Assembly (NCBI GenBank): GCA_016711205.1
Contig: JADJTM010000002.1
Location: 992,001-1,056,000 of the forward strand
DNA: 64,000 nucleotides
Source of the DNA: Micropruina sp.
GTDB lineage: Bacteria; Actinomycetota; Actinomycetes; Propionibacteriales; Propionibacteriaceae
Reading direction: 5' to 3'
The notes under the pieces are model-generated. The model worked only from the letters and a program-made list of their open reading frames with translations, searched no databases and had not been told where the DNA came from. Positions 33,189 to 41,272 of the stretch are shown one piece after another (within the stretch, counting starts at the first letter, position 1; every line of letters begins with the position of its first letter). Made by a program: the position numbers and the translations under genes.

Positions 33189-34880
33189 GTGGCTGCAGCA
33201 GCAGCGTCCACCAGGCGCGTCTGGGTCGGGTTGTCGATCCTGCTGCCCGCCGTCGTGGTCGGCGTGCTCACCTGGCTGCGCCGCTGGGTCTCGGACGACG
33301 GCTTCATCAATGTGCGGGTGATCCTGCAGCTGGTGGCCGGCAACGGCCCCACCTACAACCTCAACGAGCGGGTCGAGGTGGGCACGTCCACGCTGTGGCT
33401 GTTCTTCGTCACGCTCGGCAAGCTCGCCGCACCCTGGGCCGAGGTGGGCGAGGTGATGGTCTGGCTGGGTACGGGTCTCATCACGCTGGCCATGCTGCTG
33501 CTGGGTCTCGGCGCGCTGCACCTGGTGCCCCCACGCGCCGGCGTGGTGCTGCCGCTGGGCACCGCCGCACTGGCCGGGCTGGCGCCGTTCTGGGATTTCG
33601 GCACCTCCGGCCTGGAGACCTCGCTGACCTTCTGCTGGATCGCCGCCTGCTTCTGGGCGCTGGCCCGCCGCTGGGCGAACAGGCCGCGCCGGCCGCTGGC
33701 GGCCTGGCGACCCTGGCCGGTGGCGATGCTGATCGGACTGGGGGTGCTGATCCGGCCGGACCTGGCGCTGGTCAGCCTGGTGTTCGGCGTGATGCTGCTG
33801 TGCCAGTCCGAACGCCGCGTCACCGGCTGGCTCGGGGCCGCCGGAGTCGCGCTGGCGCTGCCCGTGGGCTACCAGGTCTTCCGGATGGGCTATTACGCCT
33901 CGCTGGTGCCCAACACGGCGCTCGCCAAGGCCAACGGCTCGGTGGCCCAGGGGCTGCTGTACCTGCGCGACTTCGTGCTGACCTACCACCTGTATGTGCC
34001 GGTGGCGCTGGCCCTGGCGCTCTACGCGGCCGGACTCGTCCGCGGCTTCGGCGATCGCGACCCCGGTCTCGTCGCCTTGTGGCTCGGCCCGCTGGTCGGG
34101 GCGGCGATTCATGCCGGGGTCGTGATCTCGGTGGGCGGCGACTTCATGCACGCCCGCTTTCTGCTGCCGGCCACCGTGCTGCTGTTCGCGCCGGTCGCCG
34201 TCATCGGCGGCGCGACCTGGACCCGGGTGCTCGCCGTGCTCACCATGGTGTGGGCGCTGGTGGCCGGGCTGACCCTGCGTCCGGCCTTGTGGAACGGCAT
34301 GATCGTGGACGAGCGCAGCTACTACTCCGCGTTCGTCCCGGACCGTCCGGGCGCCATGGTGATCGCCGATAACTGGGCCGCTGACGTGGGCTTTCAGCTC
34401 ACCCAGCGGGCCGCCCGCGACCTCGCCGATGGACGTTCCTACTTCGTCGACATCACCAAACCGGACGACAAGCTGCCGACCTACGACGGGGAGGGCGTCT
34501 ACGTGGTGATCAACTCACTCGGCATCGCCGGTGTGGGGGCGGGGCTCGAAGTGGTGATGATCGACCCGCCCTCGCTGGGGGACCCGATCGGCTCGCGGTT
34601 GGTGCTACCGCCCGACGCGCAGTACCGGGTCGGGCACGCGTACAAGCCGGTGGTGTGGGCCAAGGCCCGCTATACGGCGTCCGATGTGTACCCCGACGAC
34701 CAGTCGCTGAACGACGCCCGCGCCACCCTGGCGTGCGGCGACATTCCGACCCTGATCAGTGCGGTCTCCGAGCCGCTCACCGTGCAGCGGTTCCTGACCA
34801 ACCTCGCGCTGGCACCCAAGCTGACCCTGCTGCGCATTCCGGTTGACCCCGCCCAGGCGAAGGCGGAACTCTGCGGCTGA
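33189..34880 (+). CDS. GT-C arabinosyltransferase-like membrane protein (AftB-like)
   Basis: 563 residues from GTG 33189, with GGAAGGGG upstream. About ten transmembrane segments. The Asp36-Asp37 pair in the first loop (VSDDGFINVRVI), followed by NLNERVEVGTSTLW, matches the mycobacterial AftB family, which adds terminal beta-1,2-arabinofuranose from decaprenyl-phospho-arabinose. The C-terminal ~170 residues are extracytoplasmic. Database records sometimes call relatives flagellar motor control protein ZomB. Proximity to dprE1-dprE2, which make the donor, supports the arabinan role. AftB of M. tuberculosis is longer (~630 aa), so subfamily assignment is tentative. Confidence 0.7.
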   Translation: MAAAAASTRRVWVGLSILLPAVVVGVLTWLRRWVSDDGFINVRVILQLVAGNGPTYNLNERVEVGTSTLWLFFVTLGKLAAPWAEVGEVMVWLGTGLITLAMLLLGLGALHLVPPRAGVVLPLGTAALAGLAPFWDFGTSGLETSLTFCWIAACFWALARRWANRPRRPLAAWRPWPVAMLIGLGVLIRPDLALVSLVFGVMLLCQSERRVTGWLGAAGVALALPVGYQVFRMGYYASLVPNTALAKANGSVAQGLLYLRDFVLTYHLYVPVALALALYAAGLVRGFGDRDPGLVALWLGPLVGAAIHAGVVISVGGDFMHARFLLPATVLLFAPVAVIGGATWTRVLAVLTMVWALVAGLTLRPALWNGMIVDERSYYSAFVPDRPGAMVIADNWAADVGFQLTQRAARDLADGRSYFVDITKPDDKLPTYDGEGVYVVINSLGIAGVGAGLEVVMIDPPSLGDPIGSRLVLPPDAQYRVGHAYKPVVWAKARYTASDVYPDDQSLNDARATLACGDIPTLISAVSEPLTVQRFLTNLALAPKLTLLRIPVDPAQAKAELCG

Positions 34881-34884
34881 GGGT

Positions 34885-35525
34885 GAGATCCCGGCGTCCG
34901 CCGGGATGACGGGGCTTGGCTTGTCGGCGTCGGCCCGTGCTGTGTGAGATCCCGGCGTCCGCCGGGATGACGGGGTCTGGTTGGTCACCCTCGGCTCGTG
35001 CTGTGTGAGATCCCGGCGTCCGCCGGGATGACGGTGGCGCGGGGCCCGGCATCCCCGGCTCGTGCTGTGTGAGATCCCGGCGTCCGCCGGGATGACGGTG
35101 GCGCGGGGCCCGGCAACCCCGGCTCGTGCTGTGTGAGATCCCGGCGTCCGCCGGGATGACGGGGTCTGGTTGGTCACCCTCGGCCCGTTGCTGTGTGAGA
35201 TCCCGGCGTCCGCCGGGATGACGGGGTCTGGTTGGTCACCCTCGGCCCGTGCTGTGTGAGATCCCGGCGTCCGCCGGGATGACGGTGGCGCGGGGCCAGG
35301 CATCCCCGGCTCGTGCTGTGTGAGATCCCGGCGTCCGCCGGGATGACGGGGTCTGGCTTGTCGGCGTCGGCCCGTGCTGTGTGAGATCCCGGCGTCCGCC
35401 GGGATGACGGGGTCTGGGTCGGCGTCGGCCCGTGCTGTGTGAGATCCCGGCGTCCGCCGGGATGACGGTGGGTGCGAGCGGTCTTGGCACCCCCCGCTCG
35501 TCATCCCGGCGAATGCCGGGATCTC
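34885..35525. repeat. Array of ten tandem hairpin repeats plus one inverted copy
   Basis: Ten direct copies of GAGATCCCGGCGTCCGCCGG... start at 34885, 34946, 35007, 35071, 35135, 35197, 35258, 35322, 35382 and 35441 (periods 59-64). Each contains a perfect hairpin, ATCCCGGCG/CGCCGGGAT. Spacers are close relatives of each other (GTCTGGTTGGTCACCCTCGG or GTGGCGCGGGGCC type). An inverted copy with GAATG in the loop sits at 35499-35525. The 690-bp gap holds nothing else until the dprE1 promoter. Confidence 0.92.
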
Positions 35526-35556
35526 CGTCCGGTCGGTGCGACCGCACACCCGGCGA

Positions 35557-35562
35557 TAGACT
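35557..35562 (+). promoter_or_regulatory. -10 box for leaderless dprE1 mRNA
   Basis: TAGACT ends 8 bp before ATG 35571 and there is no Shine-Dalgarno, so transcription probably starts at or next to the start codon. Confidence 0.5.
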
Positions 35563-35570
35563 GGCCCACG

Positions 35571-37001
35571 ATGCCCAGTTCAGTCACCGACCTGCCCACC
35601 ACACCCCACGAACTTGCCGGCTGGGGACGCACCTCGCCCGGCCTGGCGCACGTGCTGCGTCCCACCTCGGCCGAGCAGATCGTCGCTGCGGTGGCCGCCG
35701 TGGCCGCCACCGACGCCGACAAGCCCGGGTACCTCAAGCGCGGCATCGTCGCCCGGGGCCTTGGACGGTCCTACGGCGACGTCGCGCAGAACACCGGCGG
35801 CCTGGTGATCGACATGAACGGCCTCGACACCATTCACGAGATCGACACCGAGAACGCCGTCGTCGACCTGGACGCCGGGGTCAGCCTCGACGCCCTGATG
35901 CGGGCCGCGCTGCCGTTCGGACTGTGGGTACCGGTGCTGCCCGGCACCCGCCAGGTCACCATCGGCGGTGCGATCGGCTGCGACGTGCACGGCAAGAACC
36001 ATCACTCCGCCGGCTCGTTCGGCGATCACGTCGCCTCGCTCGACCTGCTGGTCGCGGACGGACGGGTGCTCACCCTCACCCCGGACGGTTCGTCCGACGA
36101 CCCCGACGGCAGCCTGTTCTGGGCCACCATCGGCGGCGTCGGCATGACCGGGATCATCCTGCGGGTGCGGCTTTCGATGACCCGCACCGAGACCGCCTAC
36201 TTTCTCGCCGACGGCATCGTCACCGACAGCCTGGACGAAACCATCGCCGTCCACTCGGACGGATCCGAGAACCGCTACGACTACTCCTCGGCCTGGTTCG
36301 ACGCCATCTCGGCGCCACCGAAACTGGGCCGGGCGGCGCTGTCCCGCGGCAGCCTGGCCACGCTGGCGCAACTGCAGGAGTACGCGCCCAAGCTGGCCGC
36401 CGACCCGCTCGCCTTTCACGCCAAGCCGCTTTTCGAGCTGCCGGACGTCTTTCCCAACGGCCTGGCGAACAAGCTCACCTTCAGCGCGCTCGGCACGGTC
36501 TGGTACGCCAAGTCGGGCAACTACCGCAACAAGATCCAGACCCTGACCGGCTTCTACCACCCGCTGGACATGTTCGGCGAGTGGAACCGCGCCTACGGTC
36601 CGGCCGGGTTCCTGCAGTACCAGTTCGTCGTGCCCCCGTCCGCGATCGATGAGTTCAAGGCGATCATCGGCGACATTCAGCGCTCCGGCCACTACTCGTT
36701 CCTGAACGTGTTCAAGCTGTTCGGCGAAGGCAACCGTGCCCCGCTCAGCTACCCGATGGCCGGCTGGAACGTGTGCGTCGACTTTCCGATCAAGCCCGGC
36801 CTGCACGAGTTTCTGACCGGCCTGGACGCCCGCATTCTCGAGTTCGGCGGACGGCTGTACACCGCCAAGGACAGCCGGGCCACGGCGGCCACCTTCCACG
36901 CCATGTACCCCGAGATCGACGCGTGGATCGCCACCCGGCGGGCCATCGACCCTGACGGCGTGTTCGCCTCCGACCTGGCCCGCCGGCTCGAACTGCTCTG
37001 A
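35571..37001 (+). CDS. dprE1: Decaprenylphosphoryl-beta-D-ribose oxidase
   Basis: 476 residues, FAD-dependent. With DprE2 it converts decaprenyl-phosphoribose to decaprenyl-phosphoarabinose, the only known arabinan donor. The FAD domain shows RGLGRSYGDVAQN (about residues 62-74) and IGGAIGCDVHGKNHHSAGSFG. The C-terminal ALO-like domain includes GWNVCVDFP, where Cys402 corresponds to the benzothiazinone-target Cys387 of M. tuberculosis. It is 47 bp upstream of dprE2 and probably co-transcribed. It acts at the inner membrane or periplasmic face in mycobacteria. Confidence 0.95.
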   Translation: MPSSVTDLPTTPHELAGWGRTSPGLAHVLRPTSAEQIVAAVAAVAATDADKPGYLKRGIVARGLGRSYGDVAQNTGGLVIDMNGLDTIHEIDTENAVVDLDAGVSLDALMRAALPFGLWVPVLPGTRQVTIGGAIGCDVHGKNHHSAGSFGDHVASLDLLVADGRVLTLTPDGSSDDPDGSLFWATIGGVGMTGIILRVRLSMTRTETAYFLADGIVTDSLDETIAVHSDGSENRYDYSSAWFDAISAPPKLGRAALSRGSLATLAQLQEYAPKLAADPLAFHAKPLFELPDVFPNGLANKLTFSALGTVWYAKSGNYRNKIQTLTGFYHPLDMFGEWNRAYGPAGFLQYQFVVPPSAIDEFKAIIGDIQRSGHYSFLNVFKLFGEGNRAPLSYPMAGWNVCVDFPIKPGLHEFLTGLDARILEFGGRLYTAKDSRATAATFHAMYPEIDAWIATRRAIDPDGVFASDLARRLELL

Positions 37002-37047
37002 CCGTGCATCCGCTGACTTCCCGCTCACCGCACTGAAAGCGAGACCC

Positions 37048-37809
37048 ATGTTCGACGCCGTCGGCAACCCGCAATCCATCCTGCTGCTGGGGGGCACGTC
37101 CGAGATCGGGCTGGCCATCATCAGCGAATACCTGCGCCGCCAGCCCGTCCGGGTGGTGCTGGCCTGCCAGCCCGGCGACCCGCGCACCGACGAGTCCGCC
37201 GAGGCCCTCAAGGCACAGGGCGCCACCGAGGTGCTGCTGCTCGACTTCGACGCCACCGCCTTCGACACCCATCCGGCGGTGATCGAGCAGGCGTTCGACG
37301 GTGGAGACATCGACCTGGCGATCGTGGCGTTCGGGCTGCTCGGCGATGCCGAGGAGCTGTGGCAGAACCAGGCCAAGGCCGTCCAGATCGCGCAGGTCAA
37401 CTACACCGGCGCGGTCAGCGTCGGGGTGCTGCTCGGCGAGCGGTTCAAGGCCCAGGGCCACGGCCAGATCGTGGCGATGAGCACGGTCGCCGGCGAGCGC
37501 GTCCGGCGCTCCAACTTCGTCTACGGCTCGACCAAGGCCGGCCTGGACGGCTTCTACCTCAACCTCGGCGAGGCGCTGGAGGGCCTCGGGCCGAAGGTGC
37601 TCGTGGTGCGGCCGGGCCAGGTGCGCACCCGCATGTCCGCCGGGGTCAAAGAGGCGCCGCTCACGGTCAACAAAGAGGACGCCGCCCAGCAGATCGTCCA
37701 GGCGATCGCCGACGGCAAGACGCTGATCTGGGTGCCGCCGGCCTTCCGCTTCGTGATGATGGCGCTGCGGCACGTGCCGCGTCCGGTGTTTCGCAAGCTG
37801 CCGCTCTGA
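37048..37809 (+). CDS. dprE2: Decaprenylphosphoryl-2-keto-D-erythropentose reductase
   Basis: 253 residues, SDR family, NADH-dependent partner of DprE1. The Rossmann motif GGTSEIGLAI lies near residues 15-24 and YGSTKAG provides the catalytic Tyr/Lys. Its length equals mycobacterial DprE2 (254), and the C-terminal FRFVMMALRHVPRPVFRKLP stretch with hydrophobic and basic residues suits membrane association. ATG 37048 follows a weak GAAAGCGAG. The order dprE1-dprE2 is conserved in arabinose-walled actinobacteria. Confidence 0.94.
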   Translation: MFDAVGNPQSILLLGGTSEIGLAIISEYLRRQPVRVVLACQPGDPRTDESAEALKAQGATEVLLLDFDATAFDTHPAVIEQAFDGGDIDLAIVAFGLLGDAEELWQNQAKAVQIAQVNYTGAVSVGVLLGERFKAQGHGQIVAMSTVAGERVRRSNFVYGSTKAGLDGFYLNLGEALEGLGPKVLVVRPGQVRTRMSAGVKEAPLTVNKEDAAQQIVQAIADGKTLIWVPPAFRFVMMALRHVPRPVFRKLPL

Positions 37810-37861
37810 CCTCGACCCGCCCCGGAATCGGGCCGGCACCGCGACCCGAACGTGCCAGACC

Positions 37862-38671
37862 CTAGAAGAACCAGCCCAGCCGCATCGGGCGGGGATTCCC
37901 CACGTCCACCGCGATGAAGTACTCGTTGCTGAACATGCCGGCGAACGCCAACTCGGGCAGCGACAGCATGGCCTGCACGTCGCTCACCTGACTGCGATGG
38001 CATTCCATCACCGCGCGGCGGCGGGCCAGGTAGTCGCTCACGTCCACCTGCAGTGAGATCTCGACTTCGGGGGTGCCGAGCGGGTTGCCGTCGTTCATCG
38101 GGGCGTCCGGGTCGAACTCGTTGGCGCCGGCGATGTCGGCGGCCTTCGCCGCCTCGAACATGGCGCGGGACGCGTCGCGGTTCATCGTCGCCTCGAACAA
38201 GCGCGGACGGACGCTCGCCAGCTCGGTTGCCCGGCGCACCACCTGATGCACCTTGATGTGGTCGGGATGGCCGTAGTTGCCGTGCCAGTCGTAGCCGACC
38301 AGTACGTCGGGGCGTTCCTGCTCGATCAGGGCGACCAGCCGTGCCGACGCCTCGTCCAGTTCGGCTTGCACGAAGGCGTCCGGCTCGTCGTTCTGGTCCC
38401 AGCCGGCCATGCCCGAGTCGGAATACCCAAGCCAGTGGACGCGGGCCACTCCCGCCACCTCCGCGGCCCGGCCGGCCTCCAGCATGCGGCGGTGGGCGAC
38501 GGTCTCGCCGGGCGCCAGGTCGTCCGGTACCTCGCCGTGTTCACCGTGGGTGGCGAACACCAGCACCACGGTGTGCCCCTCGTCGGCCGCGCGGATCATC
38601 GAACCGGCGGTGAGGGTGCCTTCGTCGTCGGGGTGGGCGTGGACGAACATGATCGTGGACACGGCCGCCAT
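37862..38671 (-). CDS. PIG-L-family deacetylase (mycothiol-conjugate-amidase-like)
   Basis: 269 residues. The zinc site is His11, Asp14-region and His in HAHPDDE (11-17), plus GHPDH near residue 140. The stretch THGEHGEVPDD and LGYSDSGMAGW resembles Mca/MshB, the mycothiol conjugate amidase and GlcNAc-Ins deacetylase. PIG-L proteins also deacetylate other N-acetylglucosaminyl compounds, so the exact substrate is open. It converges on dprE2 with 52 bp between stops. ATG 38671 is the first Met consistent with family length; no strong RBS. Confidence 0.85.
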   Translation of the reverse strand: MAAVSTIMFVHAHPDDEGTLTAGSMIRAADEGHTVVLVFATHGEHGEVPDDLAPGETVAHRRMLEAGRAAEVAGVARVHWLGYSDSGMAGWDQNDEPDAFVQAELDEASARLVALIEQERPDVLVGYDWHGNYGHPDHIKVHQVVRRATELASVRPRLFEATMNRDASRAMFEAAKAADIAGANEFDPDAPMNDGNPLGTPEVEISLQVDVSDYLARRRAVMECHRSQVSDVQAMLSLPELAFAGMFSNEYFIAVDVGNPRPMRLGWFF

Positions 38672-38728
38672 TATGCCGAACCTGGAAGCCCGCTCGTCCG
38701 GTGGCCGCGGGCGCGGGCTGGCGCAGGG

Positions 38729-38808
38729 TTCTGAAATCACCCGATGGGGTGAGCGTCAGCGCCGGCGTGTCGCGGGTCGAGGTGATTGCTGGCGTCAGGA
38801 TTTCAGAA
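38729..38808. repeat. Spaced inverted repeat upstream of the PIG-L gene
   Basis: TTCTGAAATC (38729-38738) and GATTTCAGAA (38799-38808) are exact inverses 60 bp apart, with further partial matching inside (GCGTCAGC and GCTGGCGTC). It could be a terminator for the leftward GH32 gene or a REP-type element. Confidence 0.55.
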
Positions 38809-38821
38809 TGAGGGCGCCCCC

Positions 38822-40114
38822 TCAGAAGAACACCAGGTCGCTGATCGTCACCGTGCCGCCCGCGGCGAAAACCTCGATCGAGCAGGTGTCGACCAGCACG
38901 TCCACCTGCACAGCGGTGGGCTCGCCCGGCACCTCGGCCCACTGCCGGGTGCTGAACGTCTCGTGGAACTGGTCGATGCCGACGCCGCGGCGATCCAGGC
39001 TCAGCACGCCGCCCCGGTACTCCAACGCCGCGCCTCTGATGCTGACCCGGTCGCCGCTGCGCAGGGTGTGGTGCACCAGGGCGTCCGCCGGCAGCTCGCG
39101 CACCGGCCGCTGCCGCAGCCGGTAGCCGTCCTCGAACTGCACCAGGTCGAGCTCGCGTGGAACGGTCATGATGCTGCGTCCGCCGGTGAGCGGCACGTCG
39201 TTGGCGTACTCCCAGTTGTTCATCCAGCCCAGCACGATGCGGCGCCCCTGCGGTGCGTCGGCGAACGACACCACCGCGTAGCAGTCGCGGCCGAAGTCGA
39301 ACCAGTCGTAGCTGCGCAGCAGCGGATCGTCCAGGCCCAGCGCGCGGTCGACGGAGGTGCCGATCACGCGATCGGGGGTGAACGTGACACCGTCGAAATC
39401 GCCGACGAAGTACTGGCAGCCGCTGCCGCCGGCCACCCCGCCCGGATTCAGGTTGACCAGCAGCACCCACCGGCTCCGGTCGGTGCCGGTGACCGGCAAC
39501 TCGAACAGGTCGGGGCACTCCCAGGCGCCGGCGGCTGCGTGCGCGGGGCCGAAGCTCGAGGCGTAGGTCCAGTTGATCAGGTCGGGGGAGCGGTAGATCA
39601 GCACCTGCTGATCCTCGGCCTCGACCGCGACCATCACCCAGCCATCGCCGTACCTGAACACCTTGGGGTCGCGAAAGTTGGCCGAGCCACGGTCGAGCAC
39701 CGGATTGCCCGGGTAAGTCGTCCAGTGACTGCCGCCGTCCAGGCTGTAGGCGAGGCACTGGGCCTGGGTTCCGTGCCGCGGGCTGCCGGGCAGGTAGTTG
39801 GCCGTGTAGATCGCCACCACCGGCGGCCAGTCGGCGGTGCCGAAGCCGGTGGAGTTGGTGGCATCGAACACGCAACTGCCCGAGTAGATCTGCTCGGTGT
39901 CGGTGTGCCACAACGCGACCGGGTGCTCCGTCCAGGTGAGCAGATCGGTGGAGGTGGCGTGGCCCCACGACATGTTGCCCCAGTTCGAGTCGGACGGGTT
40001 CGACTGATAGAACATGTGCCACGTGCCCGCGTAGTGGATCAGCCCGTTGGGATCGTTCATCCAGGCCTGCTGCGGCGAGTAGTGCCAGCGAGGACGGGAA
40101 TGCTGGCGCGACAT
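38822..40114 (-). CDS. GH32 beta-fructofuranosidase (levanase/sucrose hydrolase type)
   Basis: 430 residues. The GH32 nucleophile motif WMNDPNG has Asp21; the transition-state stabiliser is in FRDPKVF and the acid/base Glu in ECPDLFELP. The C-terminal beta-sandwich ends with DTCSIEVFAAGG, the usual GH32 terminal block. No signal peptide, so it is cytosolic, acting on sucrose or imported fructo-oligosaccharides. There is no adjacent sugar transporter or PTS gene. A partial LacI regulator in this window is too far away (39 kb) to link. Confidence 0.92.
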   Translation of the reverse strand: MSRQHSRPRWHYSPQQAWMNDPNGLIHYAGTWHMFYQSNPSDSNWGNMSWGHATSTDLLTWTEHPVALWHTDTEQIYSGSCVFDATNSTGFGTADWPPVVAIYTANYLPGSPRHGTQAQCLAYSLDGGSHWTTYPGNPVLDRGSANFRDPKVFRYGDGWVMVAVEAEDQQVLIYRSPDLINWTYASSFGPAHAAAGAWECPDLFELPVTGTDRSRWVLLVNLNPGGVAGGSGCQYFVGDFDGVTFTPDRVIGTSVDRALGLDDPLLRSYDWFDFGRDCYAVVSFADAPQGRRIVLGWMNNWEYANDVPLTGGRSIMTVPRELDLVQFEDGYRLRQRPVRELPADALVHHTLRSGDRVSIRGAALEYRGGVLSLDRRGVGIDQFHETFSTRQWAEVPGEPTAVQVDVLVDTCSIEVFAAGGTVTISDLVFF

Positions 40115-40247
40115 GGCGGCATGCTACTGGCTCGCCCGACCCGGCAGCAGACCACTGGTCGAGCCGGGTCACGGTTGATCGAGCGTGGCGACACCTTCAG
40201 GGCACGCAGCGGTGACGACCGGCATCGAAGCTGGCTCGGTCTCCGGC

Positions 40248-41117
40248 TCAGTCGAGCGAATCCACAACCCCGGCGGCCAACGCCTTCGCGACCGAGGCCC
40301 GCCATGCCGGCGAGCGCTGCAGCGCCAGGTCGGTGGCGTTGCGCATGTTGCCGAGCTCGAGCATCACCCCCGGCACCGTGATCAGGTTCAGCCCGGCGAT
40401 GTCGGTGCGGGCATGGATCGCCGTGCCATCCCCGATGTACGTGGACCGGGGCATGGTGCTGGTGGCGTCCAGGTGGCTGCGCAGGTTTCGGGCCAGGGCC
40501 ATCGAACGACGCTCCACCGCGCCCCCGCCGATCATCGTGGAACTGACGATGATGTGATACCCGCGGGCGCCCTTGGCGAGGTTGCCGTCGGCGTGCAGCG
40601 AGATCAACAGGTCGGCGTCGGCCGCGTTCGTCCGCGCCGCCCGGACGTTGACGCACGGCCCGCTGCCACGATCGTTCGGCCTGGTCAGGGTCACCGTGGC
40701 GCCGAGGGTGCGCAGCCGGTCGGCCAGCGCCTGCCCGGTCGCCCAGGTGAAGGCATGCTCGGCGAAGTCACCGCCGGCGGTGCCGGAGGAGTTGCAGGCC
40801 TTGGTGCGTCCGTTGCCGGCGGGCACCTGGCGATTGAGAGCTTTGGTCCAGACGCCGTTGTGACCCGGGTCGACCACGATCGTGCGCCCGGCCAGGGGTC
40901 TCGTGGTGGTGGACGCGCTCGGGGAGGTCGTCCTGGTTGGAGTCGCTGGTGCGCTGCCGCTGGGGGTGCCGCGCGACGGTGCAGGGCCCGGGGTGGGGGC
41001 GGTGATGGACGGCGTGCTCGCAACTGGAGTCGCCGTGGCCGGCGTGGGCGCCGCGCCCGGCGGGATCGAGCAGCCGGTCAGCAGCACGACCAGCAGCAGG
41101 GCAAGTCCGCGGGGCAT
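40248..41117 (-). CDS. N-acetylmuramoyl-L-alanine amidase (Amidase_3) lipoprotein
   Basis: 289 residues. Lipoprotein signal with LLTGC (Cys16), then a ~60-residue Pro/Thr/Ser linker. The Amidase_3 domain starts at VVDPGHNG (first Zn ligand His), with RAARTNAADADLLISLHADG (second His) and VMLELGNMRN (catalytic Glu). It cuts the bond between N-acetylmuramic acid and L-Ala in peptidoglycan, probably from the outer face of the membrane. Its role (cell separation, remodelling, or lysis) is not set by context. Confidence 0.92.
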   Translation of the reverse strand: MPRGLALLLVVLLTGCSIPPGAAPTPATATPVASTPSITAPTPGPAPSRGTPSGSAPATPTRTTSPSASTTTRPLAGRTIVVDPGHNGVWTKALNRQVPAGNGRTKACNSSGTAGGDFAEHAFTWATGQALADRLRTLGATVTLTRPNDRGSGPCVNVRAARTNAADADLLISLHADGNLAKGARGYHIIVSSTMIGGGAVERRSMALARNLRSHLDATSTMPRSTYIGDGTAIHARTDIAGLNLITVPGVMLELGNMRNATDLALQRSPAWRASVAKALAAGVVDSLD

Positions 41118-41272
41118 GTCAGCAGCCTATGTCGTGGCCGTCTTTCATCGGGTGATCGCGTCAACCCGACCTGACATCGCGACTCGACAGGGCAGTTTGC
41201 CGACTTGTGGTGGTGATGATCGCCGCCGCCGGGGCAACTGCCGAGAAGAAGCCACCTGCCCCGACCCGGTGA

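Noticed and set aside
34885..35525. CRISPR array
   Set aside because: The repeats are regular, but the spacers are close copies of each other, the repeat itself is a GC hairpin of a dispersed family, and no cas gene is present.
34605..35549. 314-codon minus-strand frame across the hairpin array and the AftB-like gene 3' end
   Set aside because: The translation is a repeat of the hairpin (IPADAGIS), a well-known false ORF type over such repeats.
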